Assembly: GCF_001037495.1 (NCBI RefSeq) | Contig: NZ_KQ089822.1 | Coordinates: forward strand, 3,677,938 to 3,741,937 | DNA from: Citrobacter sp. MGH106 | Lineage (GTDB): Bacteria; Pseudomonadota; Gammaproteobacteria; Enterobacterales; Enterobacteriaceae | Reading direction: 5' to 3' | Length of the DNA stretch: 64,000 bases | In this document: positions 34,251 through 45,285 of the stretch, one piece after another | How the letters are laid out: each line of letters starts with the position of its first letter | How positions within the stretch are numbered: the first letter of the stretch is position 1 | The notes under the pieces: generated by a model | What the model was told of the DNA's origin: nothing | Seen by the model: only the letters and a program-made list of their open reading frames with translations | Database searches by the model: none | Translations under genes and position numbers: made by a program

Positions 34251-35537
34251 ATGAAGAACTGGAAAACGCTGCTTCTCGGTATCGCCATGATCGCGAATAC
34301 CAGTTTCGCTGCCCCACAGGTAGTCGATAAAGTCGCAGCCGTCGTCAATAACGGCGTCGTTCTGGAAAGCGACGTCGATGGCTTAATGCAGTCCGTAAAA
34401 CTCAATGCAGGTCAGGCTGGCCAGCAGCTTCCGGACGATGCAACGCTTCGTCATCAGATCCTGGAACGTTTGATCATGGATCAAATTATTCTGCAGATGG
34501 GTCAGAAGATGGGGGTGAAAATCTCTGATGAGCAGTTGGATCAGGCTATCGCTAACATCGCCAAACAGAACAACATGACGCTGGACCAAATGCGCAGCCG
34601 TCTGGCTCAGGATGGCTTAAGCTATTCGACCTATCGCAGCCAGATCCGTAAAGAGATGACTATCTCTGAGGTGCGCAACAATGAAGTACGCCGCCGTGTC
34701 ACGATCCTGCCGCAGGAAGTTGATGCCCTGGCGCAGCAGGTTGGCAACCAAAATGATGCCAGCACTGAACTCAATCTGAGCCACATTCTTATTCCTTTAC
34801 CGGAAAACCCAACCTCAGATCAGGTTAACGAAGCTGAAAGCCAGGCGCGCTCTGTTGTTGACGAAGCGCGTAACGGTAGTGATTTCGGCAAGCTGGCCAT
34901 CACTTATTCTGCCGATCAGCAGGCGCTGAAAGGCGGTCAGATGGGCTGGGGTCGTATTCAGGAACTGCCAGGCATCTTTGCTCAGGCGTTAAGCACCGCG
35001 AAAAAAGGCGACATTATCGGCCCGATTCGTTCTGGTGTCGGCTTCCACATTCTGAAAGTTAATGATATGCGTGGCCAGAGTCAGAGCATCTCCGTGACTG
35101 AAGTTCACGCCCGCCATATTCTGCTGAAGCCATCGCCGATCATGACCGATCAGCAGGCACGTCTGAAGCTGGAACAAATCGCAGCGGATATTAAGAGCGG
35201 TAAAACGACCTTTGCAGCAGCAGCAAAAGAGTTCTCTCAGGATCCTGGATCGGCAAACCAGGGCGGCGATCTGGGTTGGGCTGCAGCAGACATTTTCGAT
35301 CCAGCCTTCCGCGATGCGCTGACCCGACTGAACAAAGGCCAGATGAGTGCACCGGTGCATTCCTCTTTTGGCTGGCACCTGATCGAACTGCTGGACACGC
35401 GTAACGTTGATAAAACTGACGCGGCGCAGAAAGACCGTGCTTATCGCATGCTGATGAACCGTAAATTCTCGGAAGAAGCAGCGACCTGGATGCAGGAACA
35501 GCGCGCCAGCGCGTACGTTAAAATTCTGAGCAACTAA
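34251..35537 (+). CDS. surA: Periplasmic chaperone/peptidyl-prolyl isomerase SurA
   Basis: SurA escorts unfolded outer-membrane proteins, including LptD, across the periplasm to the BAM complex. The 428-residue precursor begins at ATG 34251 with a signal peptide cleaved after NTSFA (residue 20). It has an N-terminal chaperone domain, two parvulin PPIase domains ([12 protein letters not shown]... and [15 protein letters not shown]...) and a C-terminal helix ([24 protein letters not shown]). Its TAA overlaps the pdxA ATG by one base. Confidence 0.98.
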   Translation: MKNWKTLLLGIAMIANTSFAAPQVVDKVAAVVNNGVVLESDVDGLMQSVKLNAGQAGQQLPDDATLRHQILERLIMDQIILQMGQKMGVKISDEQLDQAIANIAKQNNMTLDQMRSRLAQDGLSYSTYRSQIRKEMTISEVRNNEVRRRVTILPQEVDALAQQVGNQNDASTELNLSHILIPLPENPTSDQVNEAESQARSVVDEARNGSDFGKLAITYSADQQALKGGQMGWGRIQELPGIFAQALSTAKKGDIIGPIRSGVGFHILKVNDMRGQSQSISVTEVHARHILLKPSPIMTDQQARLKLEQIAADIKSGKTTFAAAAKEFSQDPGSANQGGDLGWAAADIFDPAFRDALTRLNKGQMSAPVHSSFGWHLIELLDTRNVDKTDAAQKDRAYRMLMNRKFSEEAATWMQEQRASAYVKILSN

Positions 35538-36529
35538 TGACCCGTACTCAACGCGTTATTATCACTCCCGGCGAACCCGCCGGGATTGGTCCGGATCTGG
35601 TCGTTCAGCTTGCGCAGCGTGAATGGCCGGTAGAGCTCGTCGTCTGTGCAGATGCCGCGCTCCTTTCTAACCGGGCAGCGATGCTCGGTTTACCACTCTC
35701 GCTCCTCCCCTACAATCAAGATATACCAGCCAGACCACAATCTGCGGGCACATTGACGTTGCTCCCGATTGCGCTACGCGCACCTGCCGTACCGGGTCAG
35801 TTGGTAGTGGAAAATGGGCAGTATGTGGTGGATACGCTGGCTCGTGCGTGCGACGGTTGCCTGCAAGGTGAATTTTCAGCTCTGATCACAGGCCCCGTAC
35901 ACAAGGGCGTGATTAATGATGCTGGCGTGCCGTTCACCGGTCATACCGAATTTTTTGAAGAGCGCTCACAGGCGAAAAAAGTGGTGATGATGCTGGCAAC
36001 TGAGGAGCTGCGCGTTGCTCTGGCGACCACGCATCTGCCGCTCAGGGACGTTGCCGATGCCATTACGCCTGCGTTACTACGGGAAGTGATCGGTATTCTG
36101 CATCATGATTTACGCACGAAGTTTGGTATCCCTGATCCACATATTCTGGTATGTGGACTTAATCCACATGCGGGTGAAGGCGGTCATATGGGTACGGAAG
36201 AGATAGATACAATCATTCCGGTTCTCGATGAAATGCGCGCACAGGGGATGAAGTTAAACGGTCCACTGCCCGCAGACACCCTGTTTCAGCCCAAATATCT
36301 CAATAGCGCGGATGCCGTGCTGGCAATGTACCACGATCAAGGCCTCCCCGTGCTAAAATACCAGGGATTTGGTCGCGGTGTGAATATCACACTGGGCCTG
36401 CCATTTATTCGCACATCCGTTGATCACGGCACCGCACTTGAACTTGCGGGTCGTGGGCAAGCCGATGTCGGCAGTTTTATTACGGCGCTTAATCTCGCCA
36501 TCAAAATGATTGTTAATACCAATGAATAA
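35537..36529 (+). CDS. pdxA: 4-hydroxythreonine-4-phosphate dehydrogenase
   Basis: PdxA oxidises 4-phosphohydroxy-L-threonine with NAD+ in the DXP-dependent pathway of pyridoxal phosphate synthesis. The 330-residue protein carries the family start [14 protein letters not shown], the metal-site histidine segments TGHTEFFEE and [14 protein letters not shown], and [21 protein letters not shown] with the third metal histidine. Overlaps surA at its start and rsmA by eight bases at its end, so translation is coupled. Confidence 0.97.
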   Translation: MTRTQRVIITPGEPAGIGPDLVVQLAQREWPVELVVCADAALLSNRAAMLGLPLSLLPYNQDIPARPQSAGTLTLLPIALRAPAVPGQLVVENGQYVVDTLARACDGCLQGEFSALITGPVHKGVINDAGVPFTGHTEFFEERSQAKKVVMMLATEELRVALATTHLPLRDVADAITPALLREVIGILHHDLRTKFGIPDPHILVCGLNPHAGEGGHMGTEEIDTIIPVLDEMRAQGMKLNGPLPADTLFQPKYLNSADAVLAMYHDQGLPVLKYQGFGRGVNITLGLPFIRTSVDHGTALELAGRGQADVGSFITALNLAIKMIVNTNE

Positions 36530-37343
36530 TCGAGTCCATCAGGGCCATTTAGCCCGTAAACGTTTCGGGCAAAACTTCCTCAACGATCAGTTTGTGATCG
36601 AAAGTATTGTCTCTGCTATCAACCCACAAAAGGGTCAGGCCATGGTCGAAATCGGCCCGGGCCTTGCTGCACTGACCGAGCCGGTAGGTGAACGTCTGGA
36701 CAAGCTAACCGTCATTGAACTGGACCGCGATCTGGCAGCCCGTCTGCAAACGCACCCGTTTTTAGGGCCGAAGCTGACCATCTATCAGCAAGACGCCATG
36801 ACCATGAACTTCGGTGAACTGTCGCAGACAATGGGTCAGCCGCTGCGCGTGTTTGGCAACCTGCCTTACAACATCTCCACGCCGCTAATGTTCCATCTTT
36901 TTACCTATACTGATGCCATTGCCGACATGCATTTCATGTTACAAAAAGAGGTGGTCAATCGTCTGGTTGCAGGGCCAAACAGTAAAGCGTATGGTCGATT
37001 AAGCGTCATGGCACAATATTACTGCCAGGTTATCCCGGTACTCGAAGTGCCGCCATCGGCCTTCACACCGGCACCTAAAGTAGATTCCGCGGTAGTGCGT
37101 CTGGTTCCTCACGCCACGATGCCATACCCGGTTAAAGATGTTCGCGTCCTGAGCCGTATTACGACCGAAGCGTTTAATCAGCGCCGCAAAACGGTACGTA
37201 ACAGCCTCGGTAATCTGTTCAGCGTTGAAGTATTGACAGAGCTGGGGGTTGATCCGGCGATGCGAGCAGAAAATATCTCTGTCGCGCAATACTGCCGGAT
37301 GGCTAACTATCTGTCAGAAAACGCGCCATCGAAGGAGAGTTAA
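36522..37343 (+). CDS. rsmA: 16S rRNA (A1518/A1519) dimethyltransferase
   Basis: RsmA (KsgA) dimethylates two adjacent adenines near the 3' end of 16S rRNA during late 30S assembly; loss gives kasugamycin resistance. The 273-residue Rossmann methyltransferase shows [13 protein letters not shown] at the N-terminus, motif [14 protein letters not shown] and motif [16 protein letters not shown] 36522 is used, matching the canonical [20 protein letters not shown]; the frame's upstream extension lies in pdxA. Two bases before apaG. Confidence 0.98.
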   Translation: MNNRVHQGHLARKRFGQNFLNDQFVIESIVSAINPQKGQAMVEIGPGLAALTEPVGERLDKLTVIELDRDLAARLQTHPFLGPKLTIYQQDAMTMNFGELSQTMGQPLRVFGNLPYNISTPLMFHLFTYTDAIADMHFMLQKEVVNRLVAGPNSKAYGRLSVMAQYYCQVIPVLEVPPSAFTPAPKVDSAVVRLVPHATMPYPVKDVRVLSRITTEAFNQRRKTVRNSLGNLFSVEVLTELGVDPAMRAENISVAQYCRMANYLSENAPSKES

Positions 37344-37345
37344 GC

Positions 37346-37723
37346 ATGATCAATTCGCCCCGAGTGTGTATTCAGGTACAAAGCGTCTATATTGAGGCTC
37401 AATCCTCACCTGATGATGAACGTTACGTTTTTGCCTATACCGTGACCATCCGCAATTTGGGGCGAGCACCAGTGCAGCTGTTGGGGCGTTATTGGTTGAT
37501 TACCAATGGTCATGGCCGCGAAACCGAAGTTCAGGGCGAAGGTGTGGTTGGCGTTCAGCCCCACATTGAACCTGGTGAAGAATACCAGTACACCAGCGGC
37601 GCGGTTATTGAAACGCCGCTGGGCACCATGCAGGGTCATTACGAAATGATTGATGAGCAGGGCGTCGCCTTTACCATCGATATTCCCGTATTCCGACTCG
37701 CCGTTCCAACACTCATTCACTAA
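37346..37723 (+). CDS. apaG: ApaG domain protein
   Basis: ApaG is a 125-residue protein with an immunoglobulin/fibronectin-III-like beta-sandwich. Its function in enterobacteria is not settled; the domain also occurs in eukaryotic F-box and PDIP38 proteins. Conserved features include the N-terminal [33 protein letters not shown] region, GRYWLITNG and [20 protein letters not shown]. Located between rsmA and apaH, 10 bases from the latter, in the same operon. Confidence 0.96.
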   Translation: MINSPRVCIQVQSVYIEAQSSPDDERYVFAYTVTIRNLGRAPVQLLGRYWLITNGHGRETEVQGEGVVGVQPHIEPGEEYQYTSGAVIETPLGTMQGHYEMIDEQGVAFTIDIPVFRLAVPTLIH

Positions 37724-37733
37724 AACAATAGCT

Positions 37734-38582
37734 ATGGCGACATACCTCATTGGCGACGTTCACGGTTGTTACGACGAACTGATCGCATTGCTGCATCAAG
37801 TAGACTTTGCCCCTGGGAAAGATACCTTATGGCTTACCGGCGATTTGGTCGCCCGTGGTCCTGGCTCGCTGGACGTGCTGCGCTATGTCAAATCACTTGG
37901 CGACAGCGTACGGTTGGTATTAGGTAATCATGATTTACATCTGCTGGCCGTATTTGCAGGTATTAGTCGCAATAAACCTAAAGACAGACTCACGTCGTTA
38001 CTCGAAGCACCGGATGCCGACGCGCTGCTTAACTGGTTACGTCGCCAACCGCTGTTGCAGGTTGATGAAGAGAAGAAGCTGGTGATGGCGCATGCAGGTA
38101 TTACGCCACAGTGGGATCTGCAGACCGCAAAGGAGTGTGCCCGTGATGTCGAAGCGGTACTGTCGAGCGACTCCTATCCATTCTTCCTTGATGCCATGTA
38201 TGGCGACATGCCGAATAACTGGACGCAGGAGCTGACGGGGCTGGCACGATTACGTTTTATTACCAACGCCTTTACCCGTATGCGTTACTGTTTCCCCAAC
38301 GGTCAACTGGATATGTACAGCAAAGAGTCGCCGGAAGATGCCCCAGCTCCGCTGAAGCCCTGGTTTGCCATCCCCGGCCCGGTCAGTGAAGCGTATAGCA
38401 TTGCATTCGGGCACTGGGCATCGCTGGAGGGCAAAGGCACTCCGGAAGGTATTTACGCGCTGGATACTGGTTGCTGCTGGGGGGGAGATCTCACCTGTCT
38501 GCGCTGGGAAGACAAACAATACTTTGTACAGCCGTCAAATCGCCATGTAGATCTGGATCCGGGCGAAGTTGTAAACGGCTGA
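37734..38582 (+). CDS. apaH: Diadenosine tetraphosphatase
   Basis: ApaH symmetrically hydrolyses Ap4A to two ADP and also removes Np4 caps from RNA. The 282-residue metallophosphatase shows the three motifs GDVHGC (residues 7-12), [10 protein letters not shown] and LGNHDLH, with further metal ligands in MAHAGI. ATG 37734 gives the canonical [11 protein letters not shown]; the open frame upstream overlaps apaG. Last gene of the lptD operon, followed by a REP pair. Confidence 0.97.
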   Translation: MATYLIGDVHGCYDELIALLHQVDFAPGKDTLWLTGDLVARGPGSLDVLRYVKSLGDSVRLVLGNHDLHLLAVFAGISRNKPKDRLTSLLEAPDADALLNWLRRQPLLQVDEEKKLVMAHAGITPQWDLQTAKECARDVEAVLSSDSYPFFLDAMYGDMPNNWTQELTGLARLRFITNAFTRMRYCFPNGQLDMYSKESPEDAPAPLKPWFAIPGPVSEAYSIAFGHWASLEGKGTPEGIYALDTGCCWGGDLTCLRWEDKQYFVQPSNRHVDLDPGEVVNG

Positions 38583-38592
38583 TGAGCATTCT

Positions 38593-38673
38593 GTAGGCCG
38601 GATAAGGCATTTACGCCGCTATCCGGCATTCACGCCATCTATTGCCTGATGGCGCTTCGCTTATCAGGCCTAC
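38593..38673. repeat. BIME (two REP units) between apaH and folA
   Basis: GTAGGCCGGATAAGGCATTT...ATCCGGCA at 38593-38628 and an opposed unit GCCTGATGGCGCTTCGCTTA...GGCCTAC at 38644-38673, separating convergent apaH and folA. Confidence 0.9.
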
Positions 38674-38681
38674 ATAGTGTA

Positions 38682-39275
<594 letters not shown>

Positions 39276-39359
39276 CTATTTAAGGTGGTACGCCAGCATT
39301 ACAGTAGTTCAAAAACAGTCAGTTAGCAGTAAAGTTTGCAGAACATCACATTTTGTACC

Positions 39360-41222
39360 TTATGCTGACGGTTTCACTTCCGGCTCATCGGCGACGTCGC
39401 CCGTATGTTTACCTTCATCCGTGCCTTGCCAGCCATGGCGTTGAATTAAAGATAGATGCTGACGATCCTCAGCAATAATTTCACTCAGCATTGCACTGGT
39501 GCGTTTATAGACAGCCGCACGGGAAACCGCATCGTTTTCCCCCTTCACCATCTCTTCAACCATCAACGTATTGAAGCGACGAAACACATCGGCCCGTTCA
39601 CGGGCTTCATAACGCCCAAGCCCAAGACCTTCCAGTGCCAGGCGCCCGGTTTTCAGTGCACCTTCAAAAGTTTCACGTTCAGGCATCTCTACTCCCGCCT
39701 GACGCAAGCGGATGTAATGATCAACATCGCGCGCACGAGCAATAATTTGCAGATGAGGGAAATGGGTTTTCACCATTTCGGTCAACTGCAGGCTGGTTTC
39801 GGGATCGTCGATAGCATTAATAATTACCTCAGCTTTAGCTGCGCCAGCTGACTCCAGCAGATCCATACGGGTCGCATCGCCATAAAAAACCTTCATACCA
39901 AATTTGCGCAGCGTTTCAATGTGGTCCGGATCGTGATCGAGCACGACCATCTTCACTCCACTCGACAGCAGCAAACGACCGGTTATCTGACCGAATCGCC
40001 CAAATCCGGCGATAATCACCCGGGGTTGTTCCTCGTCAATTTCATCCGCCTCACGTTCTTCATCGGTAGCCGATTTCTCAAGCCGCGTCAGGACAACCAG
40101 TAAAATCGGCGTGGCCGCCATTGAGAGTGCTACCACCAGCGTCAACGCTTTCGCCCAGTCGGGATCGAGCACATTTGCCATTTGCGCTGCGCCAAACACC
40201 ACGAAGGCAAACTCACTCCCCTGTCCTAATAATACGGCAAACCAGCGACGCTGCTTATTCGGCACCCGCAGCGGTTTCGCAATAATCCACAACATAATGG
40301 TTTTAATCGCCAGGAACCCCACCAGCAGAGTGACAATACGCAGTGGATTATCAATCAGCGTCCCAAAGTCGATAGACATGCCGACGCCGATGAAAAAGAG
40401 TCCCAACAGCAGCCCTTTAAACGGCTCGATATCGCTTTCCAGCGCGTGGCGGTACTCAGAACTCGCCAGTAATACGCCCGCCAGAAACGCCCCCATTGCC
40501 ATCGACAGTCCGACCTCTTCTAGCAGTAAGCCGAAGCCAAATACGAGAAACAGTGCGACGGCACTAAAGACTTCCCGCAGGCCAGAACGCGCCACAAAAC
40601 GTAATGCCGGACGGGTGACATAGCGCCCCAACAGAACCACCAGGACCAGCGCACCAGCCACTTTCAGCGCAGACAGAGCGAAAGCTCCCAGCGTCGTCGA
40701 CGCACCACTCGCAGCCAGTAGTGGAATCATCGCTACCAGCGGGATAGCGGCAATATCCTGGAACAACAGCACGGCAAATGCACTGCGCCCCATTTGTGAA
40801 ACCATCAGGTTGCGTTCATTCATTGCCTGCATGGCGATGGCCGTGGAGGAGAGCGCCAGCGTCATACCAATCAGTTCCGCCACCTGCCAGCGCAGGCCGA
40901 GGAACATACAGAACACGCCGATCAATCCACCACAGACCACCATTTGCAGTGCGCCGCCGCCGAAAACCGATGCACGCAGTTTCCACAGACGCTGCGGATC
41001 CAGCTCCAGACCGATAACAAACAGCATCAGAACTACGCCGATTTCAGCAAAATGCAGTATAGACTCTGCGTCTGTGACCAGTCGTAGCCCCCACGGACCA
41101 ATGATACATCCGGCAATGAGATAGCCCAGCACAGAGCCTAAACCCAGTCGGACGGCAATCGGTACAATCAACGCCGCCGAGCCGAGATAAATCAGCGCCT
41201 GTATTAGTGTATGGCTATCCAT
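39360..41222 (-). CDS. kefC: Glutathione-gated K+/H+ antiporter KefC
   Basis: KefC effluxes potassium in exchange for protons, acidifying the cytoplasm to protect against electrophiles; glutathione holds it closed and glutathione adducts open it. The 620-residue protein has about 12 membrane segments of the CPA2 exchanger fold (to ~residue 385), then an RCK/KTN domain beginning [18 protein letters not shown] (~400) that binds NAD(H) and glutathione, and a variable tail. Start ATG 41222 ([14 protein letters not shown]) overlaps the end of kefF by eight bases; the frame's extension to 41426 lies in kefF. Confidence 0.97.
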   Translation of the reverse strand: MDSHTLIQALIYLGSAALIVPIAVRLGLGSVLGYLIAGCIIGPWGLRLVTDAESILHFAEIGVVLMLFVIGLELDPQRLWKLRASVFGGGALQMVVCGGLIGVFCMFLGLRWQVAELIGMTLALSSTAIAMQAMNERNLMVSQMGRSAFAVLLFQDIAAIPLVAMIPLLAASGASTTLGAFALSALKVAGALVLVVLLGRYVTRPALRFVARSGLREVFSAVALFLVFGFGLLLEEVGLSMAMGAFLAGVLLASSEYRHALESDIEPFKGLLLGLFFIGVGMSIDFGTLIDNPLRIVTLLVGFLAIKTIMLWIIAKPLRVPNKQRRWFAVLLGQGSEFAFVVFGAAQMANVLDPDWAKALTLVVALSMAATPILLVVLTRLEKSATDEEREADEIDEEQPRVIIAGFGRFGQITGRLLLSSGVKMVVLDHDPDHIETLRKFGMKVFYGDATRMDLLESAGAAKAEVIINAIDDPETSLQLTEMVKTHFPHLQIIARARDVDHYIRLRQAGVEMPERETFEGALKTGRLALEGLGLGRYEARERADVFRRFNTLMVEEMVKGENDAVSRAAVYKRTSAMLSEIIAEDRQHLSLIQRHGWQGTDEGKHTGDVADEPEVKPSA

Positions 41223-41745
41223 GGTGTGCCTCCTGCCATTCCAGCAAACGTTGTTTGTAATGACGGGCCTGCGCCTGTAGCGTTTCGTCATCACAGATAA
41301 ACGTGCAGTGCATAGCAAACGGTGGGAGCCACTTGAGACCACAATATATCGCTGTCGCCTGCAAAGGCTGAGAGAGCACGTCAAACCCCGGATGGGAACC
41401 GATCTCAAAGTGGTTTTCCCCACCACCAGTCGTCACCGCCCACAGCAGATGTTTACCATGCAGCGCGGTCCCCCCATGACCATATGCCCAACCGTGGGAG
41501 AGAACTTTATCCATCCACAGTTTGAGTAAAGGGGGTGTGCTGTACCATTGCATAGGATGCTGCCAGATAATAAGGCTCGCGCGAGCCAGTGCATCCTGTT
41601 CAGCAGCGATATCGATATTGAAGTCGGGATAGAGTTGGTAGAGCGAGCGAATTTCAACGCCTTCCAGCGTCCTTGCCTGTTCAAGCATCCGCTTATTCGC
41701 ATGCGAGTGCTGCGGATAGGGATGTGCGTAAATGATGAGAATCAT
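41215..41745 (-). CDS. kefF: KefC ancillary quinone oxidoreductase KefF
   Basis: KefF is a flavodoxin-fold, FMN-dependent NAD(P)H quinone oxidoreductase that binds KefC and is required for its full activity. The 176 residues show the family pattern [17 protein letters not shown] at the N-terminus, [21 protein letters not shown] and [18 protein letters not shown]. Length equals E. coli KefF. Overlaps the kefC start, so the regulator and channel are translationally coupled. Confidence 0.97.
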   Translation of the reverse strand: MILIIYAHPYPQHSHANKRMLEQARTLEGVEIRSLYQLYPDFNIDIAAEQDALARASLIIWQHPMQWYSTPPLLKLWMDKVLSHGWAYGHGGTALHGKHLLWAVTTGGGENHFEIGSHPGFDVLSQPLQATAIYCGLKWLPPFAMHCTFICDDETLQAQARHYKQRLLEWQEAHHG

Positions 41746-41849
41746 GATTAGCCTGCTATCACTGCATTATTGTAATAACAGTGAGTTTAGTCACTTAATC
41801 AGCAGGCTAAAAGTCAATATTATTGAGTAGCTGAATGGAGAAAACTGAA

Positions 41850-42083
41850 CTAGTTGTCAAGTTCGCTCATGTCTTTAACCTGGTCACGGTTGATTTGTTC
41901 CGTTTTGCCAGTTTCCGCGTTTTTATACGATACCAGGCCGGTATCATCATCTACCTGCGGTTTGCCATCGGTGACGATCGTTTTACCATCAGTGGTTTTG
42001 ACCGCTTGGTTAGAGGAACAACCGGCGACGGTAAACAGAGCAGCTGCGGTAAAAATAGAGGTGATCAGAATATGTTTTTGCAT
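41850..42083 (-). CDS. Small YgdI/YgdR-type lipoprotein
   Basis: This 77-residue protein has a lipoprotein signal (MQKHILITSIFTAAALFTVAGC) with lipobox VAGC at residues 19-22 and serine at +2, predicting sorting to the outer membrane. The mature part (TTDGKTIVTDGKPQVDDDTG followed by LVSYKNAETGKTEQINRDQV) resembles the DUF903/YgdI-YgdR family, small SH3-like beta-barrel lipoproteins of unknown function. K-12 has no gene here as far as I recall; Salmonella has comparable small secreted proteins in this area. It lies between kefF and yaaU and shares their strand. The start has GGGAGA upstream at suitable spacing. Confidence 0.88.
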   Translation of the reverse strand: MQKHILITSIFTAAALFTVAGCSSNQAVKTTDGKTIVTDGKPQVDDDTGLVSYKNAETGKTEQINRDQVKDMSELDN

Positions 42084-42173
42084 GGTGTTCTCCCTGCTTT
42101 TCAGTCATTTTCAGTGATATACCCGTTAACTGTAGGCTAACTGACTGAGTAACAGGGAAAATACAGAACACTC

Positions 42174-43517
42174 CTAATAACTGGCCCGGGATACGGACTT
42201 GGTGCGAATCGTCATTTGACTCGTCTGAGCGAGCGTCAACCCTCGCGTTTCCGGTGCAAAAGCAATGGAAATAAGTAGTCCTATTAGCGAAATCCCTGCT
42301 CCCATTAACATCACAGAATTGATCCCATATTTAGTGATAAACACAGGGAGCGCCCAGGTTGAAATAATGGTCCCGATGCGACTCAATGACATAATCACGC
42401 CGACGGCTGACGCACGGATATCGGTAGGGAACAGTTCATTGGGATATAGCCACTGGAGATTCCCTGGCCCACCCGAGAAAAACGCATACACGGCAAATGC
42501 CAGTACCACCAGCCATGCCCCCATATCCGGGACCAGCCCCAGCACAGCCAGCGCCAGTGTCATCATCACGAAGCTGCCAATCAATAGCGGTCGACGACCT
42601 GCACTGTTCAGCCAGAACATCGGCGGAATACATCCCAGCATAAAGCATAAGCTGATCACCACATTCCCCAGCGCGGCGCTTTTCCCGACACCGAGGCCCA
42701 GCAGCCCGACAATCTGTGGACCAAAGGTGTAAATGGCAAACATCGGGATCACCTGGCAGGTCCAGATTGCGGCAACAAACAAGACAAACGGGAAGTGGCG
42801 ACGGTTAAACAACTGGAGAAAACGAGTTTCCTGCGGCGCTTCTTCGTCGAACACCACCGGTTCGCCGAACAACTTTATCATCATCTCCTCACACTCTTTT
42901 ACCCGGCCTTTACGCAGCAGCCAGCGTGGTGATTCAGGCAGATCAAAGCGACCAATCAGGATCAAAATGCAAGGGATCACCGCGCTGCCCAGCATCCAGC
43001 GCCATCCCCCCTCAACATCATACAGCCAGTAGCCGACCAGATCGGCACAGGTGGCGCCGACATACCACATAGCGGCAATAAAACCGATGGAGAAAGCACG
43101 CTGGCGGGTATTGGAAAACTCGGTGATCATGGAGGTCGCAATGGGATAATCTGCCCCAATAACAACACCGATCAGCACGCGCATTACCAGCAGCTCAACA
43201 GGAGATGTGACGAACATTGTCGCCGCCGATATCACGCCAATGGCGATAATATCGATGATGAACATTTTGCGCCGTCCGACCTTATCGGAGATATAACCAA
43301 ACAGTGATGTACCAACGAACAGCCCGGCCAGCGTCCCGGCTCCCAGCAGGCCAATCCATTCGGCATCCAGTTTCAATGCTGGTGTGAGCTGCTCCAGCGC
43401 AACGCCTATCATCACCAGCACATAACCATCCAGAAACGGCCCACCGCTTCCCCACAGCATTATCCGGCGGTGAATGGAGGTAAATTTGATGTCATCAAAG
43501 TTCCTGGGCTGCTGCAT
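42174..43517 (-). CDS. yaaU: MFS sugar-porter-type transporter YaaU
   Basis: YaaU is an inner-membrane major-facilitator transporter of the metabolite/H+ symporter group; its substrate is not established. The 447 residues show 12 hydrophobic segments, the loop 2-3 motif GYISDKVGRRKMF, its repeat NSAGRRPLLIG and the sugar-porter-like segment PESPRWLLRKGR. ATG 43517 (MQQPRNFDDIKFT) is used with AGGAAG six bases upstream; a TTG 27 bases earlier is less likely. Neighbour of fixX across a REP pair; its proximity to the carnitine genes does not prove a link. Confidence 0.94.
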   Translation of the reverse strand: MQQPRNFDDIKFTSIHRRIMLWGSGGPFLDGYVLVMIGVALEQLTPALKLDAEWIGLLGAGTLAGLFVGTSLFGYISDKVGRRKMFIIDIIAIGVISAATMFVTSPVELLVMRVLIGVVIGADYPIATSMITEFSNTRQRAFSIGFIAAMWYVGATCADLVGYWLYDVEGGWRWMLGSAVIPCILILIGRFDLPESPRWLLRKGRVKECEEMMIKLFGEPVVFDEEAPQETRFLQLFNRRHFPFVLFVAAIWTCQVIPMFAIYTFGPQIVGLLGLGVGKSAALGNVVISLCFMLGCIPPMFWLNSAGRRPLLIGSFVMMTLALAVLGLVPDMGAWLVVLAFAVYAFFSGGPGNLQWLYPNELFPTDIRASAVGVIMSLSRIGTIISTWALPVFITKYGINSVMLMGAGISLIGLLISIAFAPETRGLTLAQTSQMTIRTKSVSRASY

Positions 43518-43557
43518 AGCGACTTCCTGTTTCAACACGGGCAAAGCGTTATATCCA

Positions 43558-43646
43558 GGCCGGAGGAGGCATATACGCCGCTATCCGGCACTGGCGTCAC
43601 GTTATTATTGCCGGATGTCGACACAGAGGCGTCTTATCCGGCCTAC
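43558..43646. repeat. BIME (two REP units) between yaaU and fixX
   Basis: GGCCGGAGGAGGCATATACG...ATCCGGCA at 43558-43590 and GCCGGATGTCGACACAGAGG...GGCCTAC at 43610-43646, in the fixX-yaaU gap. Confidence 0.9.
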
Positions 43647-43667
43647 GGGTGCACAAACCTGTACTTA

Positions 43668-43955
43668 TTAGCCGTAGCGAAACTCCACGCCAAACGTCCC
43701 GCGTGGGTATTCCCATTTTTCCAGCGCCGTATCAAGCCCAAGAATCCGACATGTACCGCATTCCAGACATCCGGCGTAATCAAAACGCACACTGCCATCG
43801 TCCTGTTTTTTATACAGTCCTGCCGGACAGGCTTTAATTAACACGTCCAGCACCTGTTGATCGGGCTCAGTTTTCAGAATGATATGCGGGATTTCTTCAT
43901 CCACATTGAATTTATTGACGCCCAGCTTGACGTCCACGTTGACAGGAGAAGTCAT
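43668..43955 (-). CDS. fixX: Ferredoxin-like protein FixX
   Basis: FixX is a small iron-sulfur protein predicted to work with FixABC in electron transfer to crotonobetaine reduction. The 95 residues contain the cysteine motifs KACPAGLYKKQDDGSVRFDY and AGCLECGTCRIL, consistent with one [4Fe-4S] cluster of the ETF-QO type. The start overlaps the end of fixC by four bases (ATGA). Last gene of fixABCX. Confidence 0.96.
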   Translation of the reverse strand: MTSPVNVDVKLGVNKFNVDEEIPHIILKTEPDQQVLDVLIKACPAGLYKKQDDGSVRFDYAGCLECGTCRILGLDTALEKWEYPRGTFGVEFRYG

Positions 43956-45238
43956 AATACGGTCACTCCTTTAAGGCCATCCTTCAGCAGGTTGATGAAG
44001 CCCACTTTCTTCGCATGACGCAGCATTTTTTTACGCATAGGAACAGGGGCCGAACCATCAACGGTGAACAGGTCACGGGCGATACCAACCGCCATCTCTG
44101 GATAAGCTGTAAACATGCGTGGATTATCAAGGAATGCAGGCAAGCGCTGGTACATGCGCATGTCGCGCATCGGGCCATCGTCCAGATGCTGGTGATATTC
44201 GGTAAGCGCCTGTTTGCTAAAATCATCGCGCTTCATGGCGGAGAGCACCGTCTTAGCAGCCGCCTCTCCTGCCGACACGGCTAGATCCATGCCGCGAATG
44301 GTGAAGCCAAGGTTCATGCACATGCCTGCGGCATCACCGGCTATCAACACACCATCGCCAACCAGCTCAGGCTGCATATTCATTCCTGCTTCCGGTACAA
44401 CGTGGGCGGCATACTCCACCAGCTTGCCACCCGCTATTAGTGGAGCAACAGCCGGGTGCTGTTTGAAATCTTCCAGCATTTGTGGGACCGATTTTTTAGC
44501 GTCTTTCAGGTGATGAAGACCGCACACCAGCCCCAGAGAAAGGGTTGTTTCATTTGTATAAAGGAAGCCACCGCCCATCAGACCATCGGTCGGTGAACCG
44601 GCAAACAGACAGGCTGCCCCCTGATTCCCTTGCAGATGAAAGCGATCTTCAATTACCGACTTCGGTAATTCAATGAGCTCCTTCACGCCAACGGCAACAT
44701 GAGCGGCTTCAACGCGCTTTGCCATTCCCAGCTTTTCTGCCAGCAGAGAATTCACCCCATCAGCGAGGATCACAACTTTTGCTTCAAGAATATCGCCATC
44801 GGCTTCCACACCCACGACTTTGCCATCACGCTGAACAACGTTATCCACGCGAATACCGGTGATAAGCTGGGCCCCTGCTTCTTCAGCTTGCTCCATCAAC
44901 CAGGCGTCAAATTTACTGCGCAATACCGAGTAAGAAACCTGCGATGCCGCGGCTTCTTCACCGTTGCAATAATCCATCGTCATCGCCCCTTGTTCGGTCA
45001 TAAAGGCGAGTTTTTCGTGGGTGATCATGCGTTCAATGGGAGCCTGTTCAGCAAAACCGGGGATGATACGCTCCAGGCTATGCGCGTAGATGCGCCCACC
45101 GGTGACATTCTTCGCGCCAGCAGAATTACCACGCTCGATAACCAACACCTGAGCCCCCTCACGGGCAAGCACCAGCGCCGCAACCGAACCGGCCAGCCCT
45201 GCACCCACGATGATGGCATCAAAGATATCTTCAGACAT
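43952..45238 (-). CDS. fixC: FAD-dependent oxidoreductase FixC
   Basis: FixC resembles electron-transfer-flavoprotein:quinone oxidoreductase and is predicted to accept or pass electrons in anaerobic carnitine metabolism. The 428-residue protein starts with an FAD dinucleotide-binding fold (DAIIVGAGLAGSVAALVLAREG, residues 8-29) and has the second FAD motif GVLIAGDAAGMCMNLGFTIRGMD. Lies 47 bases downstream of fixB and overlaps fixX. Confidence 0.96.
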   Translation of the reverse strand: MSEDIFDAIIVGAGLAGSVAALVLAREGAQVLVIERGNSAGAKNVTGGRIYAHSLERIIPGFAEQAPIERMITHEKLAFMTEQGAMTMDYCNGEEAAASQVSYSVLRSKFDAWLMEQAEEAGAQLITGIRVDNVVQRDGKVVGVEADGDILEAKVVILADGVNSLLAEKLGMAKRVEAAHVAVGVKELIELPKSVIEDRFHLQGNQGAACLFAGSPTDGLMGGGFLYTNETTLSLGLVCGLHHLKDAKKSVPQMLEDFKQHPAVAPLIAGGKLVEYAAHVVPEAGMNMQPELVGDGVLIAGDAAGMCMNLGFTIRGMDLAVSAGEAAAKTVLSAMKRDDFSKQALTEYHQHLDDGPMRDMRMYQRLPAFLDNPRMFTAYPEMAVGIARDLFTVDGSAPVPMRKKMLRHAKKVGFINLLKDGLKGVTVL

Positions 45239-45285
45239 AAAAACTCCTGTCAGCGGCAGGGCATATAGCGCCCTGCCGAAATGGT

